Assembly (NCBI RefSeq): GCF_003990445.1
Contig: NZ_REEZ01000018.1
Location: forward strand, 1 to 50,447
Direction: 5' to 3'
DNA: 50,447 nt
Source: Pararhodobacter zhoushanensis
GTDB taxonomy: Bacteria; Pseudomonadota; Alphaproteobacteria; Rhodobacterales; Rhodobacteraceae
A program made the position numbers and the translations under genes. How positions within the stretch are numbered: position 1 is the stretch's first letter; every line of letters begins with the position of its first letter. This document shows, piece after piece, positions 37,375 to 45,781 of this stretch. Below the pieces are notes generated by a model that was not told where the DNA came from, searched no databases, and was given only the letters and a program-made list of their open reading frames with translations.

Positions 37375-38572
37375 GGCTGAGGCTCCGTGGCTGACCATCG
37401 TGGGTTTGGGCGAAGATGGCCTGGCCGGGCTGACGGATGCAACCCGTGCCGCGCTGGACGCGGCCGAGATTGTCACCGGCGCGGCGCGGCATCTGGCGTT
37501 GTTGCCGGGGCTGGCGGCGGAAGGGCGGGTCTGGCCGGTGCCCTTTGCCGACGGGATCGCGCCCCTGCTCGCGCTGCGCGGACGGCGGGTGGTGATGCTG
37601 GCCTCGGGCGATCCGTTCTGGTTCGGGGCCGGGACGGTGCTGGCCCGGGCGTTGGAGCCGGGCGAGTGGGTGGCGCATCCCGGACCGTCCTGCTTTGCGC
37701 TGGCGGCGGCGCGGCTGGGCTGGGGGCTGGAGAGCACGGCGGTGCTGGGGCTGCATGCGGCACCGCTTGCGCGGTTGCGGCCGGTGCTGGCACCGGGGGC
37801 GCGGGTGTTGGTGACGCTGCGCGACGGGGCGGCGGTGGCGGGGCTGGCGGCGTATCTGGACGGCGCGGGGTTCGGCGCGAGCGTCTTGCAGGTGCTGGAG
37901 GCGCTGGGCGGGCCGCAGGAGCGGGTGCGGCGGGTAATAGCCGGAGAGTATGCGCTGGCGGATGTGCGGCATCCGGTTGTGATAGGGATCGAGGTTGCCG
38001 GGGATGGCGCGGTGCTGGGATTGGCATCCGGCCGCGCGGACGACTGGTTCGCGCATGACGGGCAGATCACCAAGCGCCCGGTGCGGGCGCTGGCCCTGTC
38101 GGCACTGGCACCGCGCGCCGGGGAGTTGCTGTGGGATATTGGCGCAGGGTCGGGGTCCGTCGGGATCGAGTGGTTGCTGAGCCATCCGTCGATGCGGGCG
38201 ATTGGATTTGAGGGCGATCTTGCGCGTGCCGCACGGGCGCGGGAGAACGCGCTGGCGCTGGGGGTGGAGCGGCTGGAGATCGTCGAGGGGCGCGCGCCGG
38301 ACGTGTTGAACGGGCAGCCTTTGCCGGATGCGGTGTTCATCGGAGGTGGGCTGTCGCAGGCGTTGTTGGAGGCGCTGTTCGCGCAGCTGCGGGCGGGAAC
38401 ACGGCTGGTGGCGCATGCGGTGACGTTGGAGTCCGAGGTGTTGCTGGCGCAATGGCAGGCGGCGAAGGGTGGTTCGTTGCTGAGGGTCGAACTGGCCGAG
38501 GCGGCGGCACTGGGCACGCGGCGGGGCTGGAAGTCGGCGTATCCCATCGTGCAGTGGAGCGTCACGCTGTGA
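37373..38572 (+). CDS. cobL: Precorrin-6Y C5,15-methyltransferase (decarboxylating)
   Basis: Bifunctional enzyme methylating C5 and C15 and decarboxylating the acetate on ring C, giving precorrin-8X. 399 residues: N-terminal tetrapyrrole methylase domain (about 1-200; [35 protein letters not shown]) and C-terminal class I methyltransferase domain (about 230-399; [15 protein letters not shown] near 253-267). A longer frame from 37346 starts inside cobK and is rejected. It heads the cobL-cobE-cobM-cobB run. Codons end in G unusually often compared with cobN to cobJ. Confidence 0.95.
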   Translation: MAEAPWLTIVGLGEDGLAGLTDATRAALDAAEIVTGAARHLALLPGLAAEGRVWPVPFADGIAPLLALRGRRVVMLASGDPFWFGAGTVLARALEPGEWVAHPGPSCFALAAARLGWGLESTAVLGLHAAPLARLRPVLAPGARVLVTLRDGAAVAGLAAYLDGAGFGASVLQVLEALGGPQERVRRVIAGEYALADVRHPVVIGIEVAGDGAVLGLASGRADDWFAHDGQITKRPVRALALSALAPRAGELLWDIGAGSGSVGIEWLLSHPSMRAIGFEGDLARAARARENALALGVERLEIVEGRAPDVLNGQPLPDAVFIGGGLSQALLEALFAQLRAGTRLVAHAVTLESEVLLAQWQAAKGGSLLRVELAEAAALGTRRGWKSAYPIVQWSVTL

Positions 38573-38916
38573 TCGTCGCGGGGTTCGGTTTCACTTCCAG
38601 CGCAACGCTTGCCTCGCTGCAATCGGCGCTCCACGCGACCGGCCAGCAACCGCAGGCGCTGGCGACGCTGGCGGACAAGGCCCCCACCCTCGAAGCACTG
38701 GCAGACCATCTGAACCTGCCACTGATCCCCGTCTCTGGCCCGCTGCCCGAGACCGAAACCCAATCCCCCGCCAGCCTTGCCGCGCGCCAGACCGGCAGCG
38801 TCGCCGAGGCCTGCGCGCTTGCCGCCGCCGGGCCGGGGGCGTATCTGCTGGCCGGCCGCGTGATATCCGCCGACCGGCTGGCAACCTGCGCCATCGCGAA
38901 AGGACCAAACCCATGA
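38569..38916 (+). CDS. cobE: Cobalamin biosynthesis protein CobE (CbiG C-terminal type)
   Basis: 115-residue protein matching the C-terminal domain of Cbi[16 protein letters not shown], then [20 protein letters not shown], ending [18 protein letters not shown]. CobE is needed for cobalamin synthesis in aerobic producers, but its precise activity is not established. It starts with GTG at 38569, overlapping the cobL stop (GTGA), and overlaps cobM by four bases. Confidence 0.9.
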   Translation: MIVAGFGFTSSATLASLQSALHATGQQPQALATLADKAPTLEALADHLNLPLIPVSGPLPETETQSPASLAARQTGSVAEACALAAAGPGAYLLAGRVISADRLATCAIAKGPNP

Positions 38917-39698
38917 CCGTACACTTCGTCGGCGCCGGACCGGGCGCGCCCGATCTGCTCACCCTGCGTGGCCGCGACATCATCGCGGCCAGCCCGGTGT
39001 GCCTGTATGCGGGCTCGCTGGTGCCCGAGGCGATCCTGAGCCACTGCCCGCAAGGCGCGCGGATCGTCAACACCGCGCCCTTGTCGCTGGATCAGATCAT
39101 GGAGGAAATCAGCGCGGCGCATGCCGAAGGGCTGGACGTGGTGCGCCTGCATTCGGGCGATCTATCGGTCTGGTCGGCGATGGGCGAGCAGTTGCGGCGG
39201 CTCAAGGCGTTGGGCATTCCGTTTACCGTGACGCCAGGGGTGCCGTCCTTTGCAGCGGCGGCGGCGGCGCTGGGTACGGAACTGACCCTGCCGGGCATCG
39301 CGCAATCGCTGGTGCTGACCCGCACGCCGGGCCGTGCCAGCGCGATGCCCGAGGGTGAGACGCTGGCGAATTTCGCGGCGACCGGGGCGACGCTGGCGAT
39401 CCATCTGTCGATCCATAACCTTGCGCAGACCGTGACCGATCTGACGCCGGGCTATGGCGCGGACTGCCCGGTGGCGGTGGTCTGGCGGGCGAGCTGGCCC
39501 GAACAACGCATCGTGCGCGGGACGCTGGAAACCATCGAGGCGCTGGTCGCCGGGTCGATGGAACGCACCGCACTGATCCTTGTGGGGCGGGCACTGGCTG
39601 GGGAAGGCTTTGCCGAAAGCAGCCTCTATGCAACGGAATACGACCGCCGTTTCCGCCCGCAAAGCGCCGATTCGATCTATGCGGACAGCAAGGAATGA
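38913..39698 (+). CDS. cobM: Precorrin-4 C11-methyltransferase
   Basis: SAM-dependent methylation of precorrin-4 at C11 to precorrin-5. 261 residues, tetrapyrrole methylase fold with [34 protein letters not shown] and [20 protein letters not shown], the last typical of CobM/CbiF. The start overlaps the cobE stop and the end overlaps cobB by four bases, so expression is tightly coupled. Confidence 0.95.
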   Translation: MTVHFVGAGPGAPDLLTLRGRDIIAASPVCLYAGSLVPEAILSHCPQGARIVNTAPLSLDQIMEEISAAHAEGLDVVRLHSGDLSVWSAMGEQLRRLKALGIPFTVTPGVPSFAAAAAALGTELTLPGIAQSLVLTRTPGRASAMPEGETLANFAATGATLAIHLSIHNLAQTVTDLTPGYGADCPVAVVWRASWPEQRIVRGTLETIEALVAGSMERTALILVGRALAGEGFAESSLYATEYDRRFRPQSADSIYADSKE

Positions 39699-41020
39699 GC
39701 GTCCCGGGTCTGATGATCTCGGCCCCCGCCTCGGGCACCGGCAAGACCACGGTCATGCTGGGCCTGTTGCGCGCGCTGTCCGAGGACGGGCTGGTCGTGC
39801 AGCCGTTCAAATCCGGCCCTGATTATATTGATCCTGCGTTTCACCGCGCGGCTTGCGGGCGGGCGTCGTTCAATCTGGATACGTGGTCGATGGGGCCGGG
39901 GCTGTTCGACGCCATCGCGGCCGAGGCGGCGGGGGCGGATATTGTCGTCGCTGAGGGCTCGATGGGGCTTTACGACGGTGTAGCCTTTGCGGGCGCGACC
40001 GGGCACGGGTCCAGCGCCGAGACGGCGCGGCGGATGGGCTGGCCGGTGGTGCTTGTGATCGACGTGTCGGGACAGGCGCAGAGTGCGGCTGCGACGGCGC
40101 TGGGATTTGCGAAATATGCGCCTGATCTGCCGTTTGCGGGGGTGATCCTGAACAGGGTTGCCTCGCCCCGGCACGAGCGGCTGGCGCGGCTGGGGATGGA
40201 GGCGGTGGGCCTCAACGTGCTGGGCGTGCTGCCCCGGCGCGGCGATCTAAAGCTGCCCGAGCGGCATCTGGGGCTGGTGCAGGCGGTCGAACATCCCGAT
40301 CTGGACCGCGCGATTGCGGATTATGCAGCGTTCCTGCGCGAGAATGTCGATCTGGGTGCGATCCGGGCGGCGGCGGGAGGTGGGGCGGCAAGTGGGTTGA
40401 AAACCCACCCTACGGGGTTGCGCATTAGCCCGCCGGCGCAGCGCATTGCGCTGGCGCAGGATGCGGCGTTTTCCTTTGCCTATCCGCATCAGGTCGAGGG
40501 CTGGCGGCGCGCGGGGGCCGAGATCCTGCCGTTCTCGCCGCTGGCGGATGAGGCGCCTGACAGCAGCGCCGATCTGGTCTGGCTGCCGGGCGGCTATCCT
40601 GAACTGCACGCAGGCGTTCTGGCTGGCGCTGACCGGTTCCGCGCGGCGCTGCGCGTTCATGCCGAGACCCGGCCCGTGCATGGCGAATGCGGGGGGTATA
40701 TGGCGCTGGGTGAGGGGTTGGTGGACAAGGCGGGCACGCGGCACCGGATGGCCGGGCTGTTGGGACTGGTCACCAGCTATGAGACGCGCAAGATGCATCT
40801 GGGCTATCGCCGTGCGGTGCTGACGGCGGATATGCCGGGGTTTGCAGCGGGGGCGGTTCTGCGGGGGCACGAGTTCCATTACTCGACGATTCTGGAGCAA
40901 CCGGATGCGCCGCTGGCGGCGGTAACCGATGCCGAGGGCGCGGCGGTGCCAGAGACGGGATCGCGGCGCGGGCGGGTGACGGGGACGTTCTTTCACCTGA
41001 TCGCGCAGGACGGGGTTTAA
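39695..41020 (+). CDS. cobB: Hydrogenobyrinic acid a,c-diamide synthase
   Basis: ATP- and glutamine-dependent amidation of carboxylates a and c. 441 residues: N-terminal P-loop domain ([18 protein letters not shown], 8-25), [13 protein letters not shown], and a C-terminal class I glutamine amidotransferase domain with Cys332 in [11 protein letters not shown]. Between the domains, residues about 233-240 are encoded by a REP-like palindrome (40392-40413), giving the odd segment GLKTHPTGL just before the conserved [13 protein letters not shown]. The insertion keeps the frame and both domains look intact. Confidence 0.95.
   Translation: MSVPGLMISAPASGTGKTTVMLGLLRALSEDGLVVQPFKSGPDYIDPAFHRAACGRASFNLDTWSMGPGLFDAIAAEAAGADIVVAEGSMGLYDGVAFAGATGHGSSAETARRMGWPVVLVIDVSGQAQSAAATALGFAKYAPDLPFAGVILNRVASPRHERLARLGMEAVGLNVLGVLPRRGDLKLPERHLGLVQAVEHPDLDRAIADYAAFLRENVDLGAIRAAAGGGAASGLKTHPTGLRISPPAQRIALAQDAAFSFAYPHQVEGWRRAGAEILPFSPLADEAPDSSADLVWLPGGYPELHAGVLAGADRFRAALRVHAETRPVHGECGGYMALGEGLVDKAGTRHRMAGLLGLVTSYETRKMHLGYRRAVLTADMPGFAAGAVLRGHEFHYSTILEQPDAPLAAVTDAEGAAVPETGSRRGRVTGTFFHLIAQDGV
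40392..40413 (-). repeat. REP-like palindrome inside cobB
   Basis: GTGGGTT-GA-AAACCCAC followed by CCTAC: same plan (stem, GA loop, CTAC tail) as the intergenic GGTGCGCT units, but with a different stem sequence. On the minus strand it begins GTAGGG. It lies in the linker between the synthetase and amidotransferase domains and is translated. Confidence 0.7.
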
Positions 41021-41059
41021 GAAAAAGATGCGTATTTTCAGCAAGATGAAAGGGCGGGG

Positions 41060-41776
41060 ATGAGTGGGTTCGTGTCCTTTGTCGGCTCGGGTCCGGGCGA
41101 TCCTGAGTTGTTGACCGTGAAGGCGGTGAACCGGATAAAGGCCGCCGAGGCGATCTTGTTTGATGACCTGTCGGCGGGGGCGATTCTGGAGCTGGCCAAT
41201 CCGGCGGCCGAGCTGGTCGCGGTGGGCAAGCGGGCGGGCCGCCCCTCGCCCAAGCAGGACCATGTCAGCCGGTTGCTGGTCGATTACGCCCAAGGCGGCG
41301 CGCGGGTGGTGCGGCTGAAATCGGGCGATCCGGGGATCTTCGGGCGGCTTGAGGAAGAGATCACCGCGCTGCGGGCGGCGGGGATCGGGTTCGAGATCAT
41401 TCCCGGCATCACCTCGGCCTCGGCGGCGGCGGCGGCGGCGGGCATCCCGCTGACCCGGCGGCTGGAGGCGCGGCGCGTACAGTATGTGACCGGGCATGAT
41501 GTGACCGGCGGGCTGCCCGAGGGGCTGAACCTTGCCGCGCTGGCCGATCCACAGGCGACCACGGTGGTCTTCATGCCCAAGCGCACCTTCGCGAAGCTGG
41601 CCGAGATGCTTCTGGCGGCAGGCCTGCCAGGCGACACCCCTGCCCTGCTGGCGGAAAACGTCAGCCACCCCGACCAGCGCCTGACCCGCTCGACCGTGGC
41701 CGGACTGGCGGCGGTGCTCGAGCAGGCCGACGGGCGCGCGCCGGGGTTGATCCTGTACGGGCCGCTGTCAGTATGA
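41060..41776 (+). CDS. cobA: Uroporphyrinogen-III C-methyltransferase
   Basis: Committing step: two SAM-dependent methylations (C2, C7) of uroporphyrinogen III to precorrin-2. 238 residues, no CysG fusion. Motifs: FVGSGPGDPELLTVKAV, VVRLKSGDPGIFGRLEEE, IPGITSASAAAAAAGIPLT and AENVSHPDQRLTRSTV. A 39-base gap with AAAGGGCGGGG precedes the ATG, so it has its own ribosome-binding site after the cobB stop. It overlaps the second DUF1636 gene by four bases. Confidence 0.95.
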   Translation: MSGFVSFVGSGPGDPELLTVKAVNRIKAAEAILFDDLSAGAILELANPAAELVAVGKRAGRPSPKQDHVSRLLVDYAQGGARVVRLKSGDPGIFGRLEEEITALRAAGIGFEIIPGITSASAAAAAAGIPLTRRLEARRVQYVTGHDVTGGLPEGLNLAALADPQATTVVFMPKRTFAKLAEMLLAAGLPGDTPALLAENVSHPDQRLTRSTVAGLAAVLEQADGRAPGLILYGPLSV

Positions 41777-42090
41777 AGGTCACCCTGTGCCATACCTGCG
41801 CTTTGGGGCGCGGGGGCTTTACGCCAAAGCTGGCACAGGCGCTGGACGCGGCAGGCGTCTCAGCCGAGGTGGGCACGGTCGAGTGCCTCTCGGGCTGCAT
41901 GCGCCCTTCCTCGGTGGCATTCCGCGCACCCGGCAAGACGGCCTATCTGTTCGGCGATCTGACCGAGGCGGATCTGGCCGACCTCACCCGCTTTGCCCGG
42001 CTCTACGCCCAATCCCCCGACGGGCAGTTCGCCGATGCCCGTCCGCTGGGCGCTCTGCGCTTCAAGGCACTGGCCCGCATCCCCGGATAG
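41773..42090 (+). CDS. DUF1636 family protein (copy 2)
   Basis: 105 residues, beginning MKVTLCHTCALGRGG. Cysteines C6, C9, C38 and C42 make CxxC and CLSGC motifs that align with C10, C13, C48 and C52 of copy 1; the fifth cysteine of copy 1 is replaced by serine. Shared C-terminal features are FRAPGKTAYLFGDL (compare LRAPGRWTYIYGNL) and the ending ARIPG. The four cysteines could bind a metal or an Fe-S cluster. ATG overlaps the cobA stop; riboswitch 2 follows. Confidence 0.88.
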   Translation: MKVTLCHTCALGRGGFTPKLAQALDAAGVSAEVGTVECLSGCMRPSSVAFRAPGKTAYLFGDLTEADLADLTRFARLYAQSPDGQFADARPLGALRFKALARIPG

Positions 42091-42175
42091 CGACACCAAA
42101 CGCCCAAACGTCGCGAACGGCTGACGCAGTGCCGCGATCCGCCTTGACCGCAGGGGTCTCTTCCGGCAATTGTGG

Positions 42176-42338
42176 ACCGGTCAGGTGCCCCGCCTTGGGG
42201 CTGAAACGGGAACGGGGTGAAATGCCCCGGCCGCCCCCGCGACTGTCAGCGACGAGCTGGCTGCCATCATGCCACTGTTCCAGCCGGGACGGGAAGGCGG
42301 CAGTCCGCAGCGACCCGCGAGCCAGGAGACCGGCCAGA
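42176..42338 (+). ncRNA. Cobalamin (AdoCbl) riboswitch 2
   Basis: Ordered conserved blocks: AGGTGCCCC...GAAACGGGAA (42183-42212), CCGCCCCCGCGACTGT (42230-42245), GCCACTG (42271-42277), GGGAAGGCGGC (42291-42301) and B12 box GAGCCAGGAGACCGGCC (42319-42335). It precedes cbtB-cbtA-cobF and should repress cobalt import and CobF when cobalamin is plentiful. TTGACC at 42144-42149, 17 bases before CAATTG, is a possible but weak promoter. Confidence 0.92.
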
Positions 42339-42387
42339 CACGCGAGAACTGGAAATCGCCGTCGGAGGGACGGCAAGGAGAGTAAAC

Positions 42388-42552
42388 ATGACCACGACGA
42401 CCCAAACCAAAACCCAATCGCTGCTGGCCCCGATCCTTGGCATGGCCGTGATCGGTCTGACCGTGCTGCTGGCCGTCGGCCACGCGCAATCGGCGACCCT
42501 GCATGACGCGGCGCATGACATGCGTCACGCCACCGGCTTCCCCTGCCACTGA
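42388..42552 (+). CDS. cbtB: CbtB family cobalt transporter subunit
   Basis: 54-residue protein with one transmembrane helix (about residues 13-32, LAPILGMAVIGLTVLLAVG) and a C-terminal histidine-rich motif HDAAHDMRHATGFPCH that fits metal capture. CbtA/CbtB pairs behind cobalamin riboswitches are predicted cobalt importers. AAGGAG (42375-42380) lies seven bases before the ATG. It ends 15 bases before cbtA. Confidence 0.92.
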   Translation: MTTTTQTKTQSLLAPILGMAVIGLTVLLAVGHAQSATLHDAAHDMRHATGFPCH

Positions 42553-42567
42553 GCAGCGCAGCCTGAC

Positions 42568-43290
42568 ATGTTTCAAAAAATGATGACCGGCGCGTTGATC
42601 GCCGGTATTGCGGCGGGGCTGCTTGCAGCCGTGCTGCATTTCGCGTTTGTTCAAAGCTATATCCTGCTGGGCGAACAGTATGAAACCGGCGAGCTGGTGC
42701 ATTTCCAGACGCCTGCCGATCACGCCACCGAGGATCATGCCGCCGTGGCAGAGCATGATCACGGCAGCCACGAGCATGGCGATGAGCCGAGCGTCCTGCA
42801 GCGCAACGCGCTGACGGTGGGCTTCACGGTTCTGCTCTATGTCGCCTACGGCATGCTGCTGACCGCAGGCTTTGCCATCGCCGCGCAGTTTGGCCGCAAG
42901 ATCACTGCGACCGAGGGTGCGCTCTGGGGTCTGGCCGGGTTCGTCGCCTTCCAGATGGCGCCGGGCATGGGGCTGGCCCCTGAACTGCCGGGCAGCGCTG
43001 CCGCTGATCTGACATCGCGCCAGATCTGGTGGTGGGGCACGGTTGTCGCCACCGGCGGCGGGCTGGCCTTGCTGGCCTATGGCCGCAGCATCCTGACCGT
43101 CGTGGCCGGGATCGTCCTGCTGGCGCTGCCGCATGTCATCGGTGCGCCGCTTCTGGATGCCTATTACGGTTATGCCCCGACCGAAGTGGGCGCGATCTTC
43201 TCGTCGCGCGTGCTGGGCGTTGGTCTGGTGGTCTGGGTTGTGCTGGGCTGGCTGGCCGGGCGGCAATGGGACCGTGGCGCGGCGGCATGA
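42568..43290 (+). CDS. cbtA: CbtA family cobalt transporter subunit
   Basis: 240 residues with about five or six transmembrane helices: the first covers residues 7-28, followed by the family signature LLGEQYETGELVHF, a histidine/aspartate-rich loop (about 51-78), and further helices at about 88-108, 118-133, 155-172, 175-195 and 215-235. It is predicted to carry Co2+ across the inner membrane with CbtB. The last codons overlap the cobF ATG by four bases. Confidence 0.92.
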   Translation: MFQKMMTGALIAGIAAGLLAAVLHFAFVQSYILLGEQYETGELVHFQTPADHATEDHAAVAEHDHGSHEHGDEPSVLQRNALTVGFTVLLYVAYGMLLTAGFAIAAQFGRKITATEGALWGLAGFVAFQMAPGMGLAPELPGSAAADLTSRQIWWWGTVVATGGGLALLAYGRSILTVVAGIVLLALPHVIGAPLLDAYYGYAPTEVGAIFSSRVLGVGLVVWVVLGWLAGRQWDRGAAA

Positions 43291-44018
43291 TCGCGCTGGA
43301 TCTGATCGGCATCGGCACCGGCGACCCTGAGCACGTCACGCTGGCGGCGATCCGGGCGATGACGCAAGCCGATCTGATCCTTCTGCCCCGCAAGGGCGAT
43401 GAGAAAAGCGATCTGGCGGACCTGCGCCGCCAGATCTGCGCGGCCCACCTGACCGATCTGTCGCGGGTGGTCGAGTTCGACCTGCCCCTGCGCGACGCCA
43501 ACACAGCCTATCTCGACGCGGTCAACGACTGGCACGACGCCATAGCCGCCCGTTGGAAAGCCACGATCGACGCGCATCTGCCGAATGGCGGGCGCGTCGC
43601 GCTCTTGGTCTGGGGCGACCCCTCGCTCTACGATTCCACCCTGCGCATCGCGGCCCGGCTGGGGATCACGCCGCGCGTGGTGCCCGGCGTGACCTCGCTG
43701 TCGGTGCTGACCGCTGCCCACGCCATCCCGCTCAACGACCTTGGCGCGCCGGTGGTGATCACCACCGGGCGACGGCTGCGCGATGGCGGCTGGCCCGCGG
43801 GCGCGGATGCCGTGGCGGTGATGCTGGATGCGGGCGGGGCGTTTTCAGCGCTGGACCCAACCGGCGTGACGATCTGGTGGGGCGCCTATCTGGGCATGCC
43901 GCATCAGGCGCTGATCCACGGGCCGCTGGCCGAGGTTGCCGAGCAGATCCTCGACACCCGCGCCGCCCTCAGGGCGCAGCATGGCTGGATCATGGACATC
44001 TACCTCTTGCACCGATGA
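43287..44018 (+). CDS. cobF: Precorrin-6A synthase (deacetylating)
   Basis: SAM-dependent C1 methylation of precorrin-5 with loss of acetate, giving precorrin-6A, an enzyme specific to the aerobic pathway. 243 residues: LIGIGTGDPEHVTLAAI at the N-terminus, LLVWGDPSLYDSTLRIA and VPGVTSLSVLTAAHAIPLND. The start at 43287 overlaps the cbtA stop (ATGA); the longer frame lies inside cbtA and is not real. It is unusual in being tied to the cobalt transporter genes rather than to the other methylase genes. Confidence 0.94.
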   Translation: MIALDLIGIGTGDPEHVTLAAIRAMTQADLILLPRKGDEKSDLADLRRQICAAHLTDLSRVVEFDLPLRDANTAYLDAVNDWHDAIAARWKATIDAHLPNGGRVALLVWGDPSLYDSTLRIAARLGITPRVVPGVTSLSVLTAAHAIPLNDLGAPVVITTGRRLRDGGWPAGADAVAVMLDAGGAFSALDPTGVTIWWGAYLGMPHQALIHGPLAEVAEQILDTRAALRAQHGWIMDIYLLHR

Positions 44019-44054
44019 GCCGCCGCGCGGCATCCTGAACGCAGGAGGCCGCCG

Positions 44055-44690
44055 ATGTTCGATGCCGAAACCCTCACCTTCCTGACCGACCTGCGCGCCA
44101 ACAACAGCCGCGACTGGTTCATCGCCCATCGCGGGCGCTATGACGCCCATGTCGCGGGCCCGGTCCGCGCGTTTTGCGATGCGCTCAGCGCCGAGCTTGA
44201 GCGCCGTGCGGGCGGGCCGGTCACCGCCAAGTTCTATCGCCTGAATCGCGATCTGCGCTTTGCCAAGGACAAGACGCCCTACAACACGCATGTCCACCTG
44301 AGCTTTACCGCCCCTGACGTGCCCTTCGCATGGATGGTCGGGCTGGAGCCAGGGCAGCTGACGCTGGGTTTCGGCGCCTTTGCGTTCCCGCCCGCGCTGC
44401 TGTCGCGCTGGCGCGCGGCGGTTGATGGCCCGGCGGGCAGCGAGTTGGCAGAACGGCTGGATGCGATGCGCGCCAAGGGGCTGCGGATCAGCGCGCCCGA
44501 GCTGAAACGCACGCCCGCGCCTTTCGACGCCGATCACCCCAATGCCCAACTGCTGCGGCACAAATCGCTGGCGGTGTGGAACGATAGCCTTGGTGTTGAC
44601 GCGGCCTTTGGCGCTGACGCGCCGCAGCGGCTGGCCGGTGAGATGACGGCTTTCGAGCCGCTGCGCGCTTGGCTGATCGCCCATATCTAG
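44055..44690 (+). CDS. DUF2461 domain protein
   Basis: 211 residues of the DUF2461/TIGR02453 family: TFLTDLRANNSRDWFIAHRG near the start, then FYRLNRDLRFAKDKTPYNTH and FGAFAFPPALLSRWR. The function is unknown. GCAGGAGG lies before the ATG. Its stop codon TAG shares CTAG (44687-44690) with the stop of the convergent SDR gene, so there is no intergenic space or terminator between them. Confidence 0.88.
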   Translation: MFDAETLTFLTDLRANNSRDWFIAHRGRYDAHVAGPVRAFCDALSAELERRAGGPVTAKFYRLNRDLRFAKDKTPYNTHVHLSFTAPDVPFAWMVGLEPGQLTLGFGAFAFPPALLSRWRAAVDGPAGSELAERLDAMRAKGLRISAPELKRTPAPFDADHPNAQLLRHKSLAVWNDSLGVDAAFGADAPQRLAGEMTAFEPLRAWLIAHI

Positions 44691-45391
44691 CGCAAGATCC
44701 GCGCCGCCATGCCCGGCGAGATCCGGTTGACCACCCGCAGCAGCTTCGTGCGCTCGACCCAGATCTCGCGCTTGCCCGCCGCGATCCCCGCCAGAACCTC
44801 GCGCGCTGCCGCCTCGGGCGCAAGTTTGCGCAGCGGATCGCCGTGCGACAGCGTGGTATCGACCAGCGTCATGATCGCCTCGCTCACCTGAATACCGCGC
44901 TGCGCGTCGTCGAGCTGATAGCGCAACGCCTTGGTGAAGGCGCGCAGACCGGCCTTGGTGGCGCAGTAGGTCGCGGCCTCGGCCGTCGGCTGAATCGCCA
45001 GCCCCGAGGTGACGTTGCAGATCACCCCGCCCGGTGGCAGATGCGGCAGCATCGCCACGCACATGCCAATGGGCGCGGTCAGGTTGATCGCCACCTCGCG
45101 TCTGATCGCGGCGGCATGGGCGGGGTCGGTGGTGGTGTACCGGGTGTGCTCCATCACGGCGGCGTTGTTGATCAGGACCGAGCAGTCGGGATGCGCGCGC
45201 GCCACCCAATCCGCTATGGCCTCAGCCGCGCCCGGCTCGGCCAGATCGACGGCAAAGCTGTCGAAACCCGGCACCGGCTGGCGCGCCACCGCCAGCACCT
45301 GCGCGCCCGCCTGCGCCAATTGCGCCGCCATCGCCCGCCCGATCCCGCGCGACGCGCCGGTCAGCAGCACGATTTTTCCCGCGAAACCCAT
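44687..45391 (-). CDS. Short-chain dehydrogenase/reductase
   Basis: NAD(P)-dependent oxidoreductase, 234 residues from ATG 45391 (a GTG one codon earlier is possible). Rossmann loop TGASRGIGRAMA (12-23), NNAAVMEH in the middle, Ser in CNVTSGLAIQ and the catalytic YCATKAG (YxxxK). Substrate unknown. The ATG overlaps the darcynin stop by one base (TGATG), so the pair is coupled and probably under the divergent TetR regulator. Confidence 0.9.
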   Translation of the reverse strand: MGFAGKIVLLTGASRGIGRAMAAQLAQAGAQVLAVARQPVPGFDSFAVDLAEPGAAEAIADWVARAHPDCSVLINNAAVMEHTRYTTTDPAHAAAIRREVAINLTAPIGMCVAMLPHLPPGGVICNVTSGLAIQPTAEAATYCATKAGLRAFTKALRYQLDDAQRGIQVSEAIMTLVDTTLSHGDPLRKLAPEAAAREVLAGIAAGKREIWVERTKLLRVVNRISPGMAARILR

Positions 45392-45714
45392 CACGCGGCC
45401 TCGGGCGCGTAGCGGCGAAAGCCGTCTTCGATGGCGGGCACGATCGCGACCAGCTCGAAATAGGGCACCGCCAGCAGCGCCGAATCGCGCAGCCGGTCGA
45501 TGGCGCGGGACCAGCCGGGCAGGTCCGCGGTCTCAACCATCAGCACATCCGAGCAATGGGTGCCGAACGCTTCGGCATCGAAAAACCGCACCGGGCCAAG
45601 CTCGGCGAGGCCAGTTGCCGCCAGCACCTCGGCCCCCAGCGCATTGCGCTGATCGCGGGGAAGGGCCAGCCATTCGGGACGGGCGCGGAGCAGAAGGAAG
45701 AACGTCAGGGTCAT
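45391..45714 (-). CDS. Darcynin-like protein
   Basis: 107 residues beginning MTLTFFLLLRARPEWLALPR, with RFFDAEAFGTHCSDVLMVET and a C-terminal YFELVAIVPAIEDGFRRY, matching the darcynin family of small proteins with a ferredoxin-like fold prediction. No activity is established. It is the first gene of a two-gene unit with the SDR, facing the TetR regulator. Confidence 0.78.
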   Translation of the reverse strand: MTLTFFLLLRARPEWLALPRDQRNALGAEVLAATGLAELGPVRFFDAEAFGTHCSDVLMVETADLPGWSRAIDRLRDSALLAVPYFELVAIVPAIEDGFRRYAPEAA

Positions 45715-45781
45715 CGGCTTGTCCTTTCAATTGATGACAGGCAGAATGTGAGCAATCCCTCAGCTTTCCAACTCGCATCCC
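45715..45781. promoter_or_regulatory. Divergent promoter/operator region of TetR and darcynin-SDR
   Basis: A short palindrome TGAGCAATCCCTCA (45749-45762) overlaps a possible minus-strand -35 (TTGCTC). TetR-family repressors typically bind such TGAG...CTCA dyads between divergent genes. The position supports an operator, but binding is inferred. Confidence 0.5.

Noticed and set aside
37375-38763. Long N-terminal extension of cobK
   Set aside because: Ser/Pro/Ala-rich reading of the complement of cobL; homology begins at the ATG at 37374.
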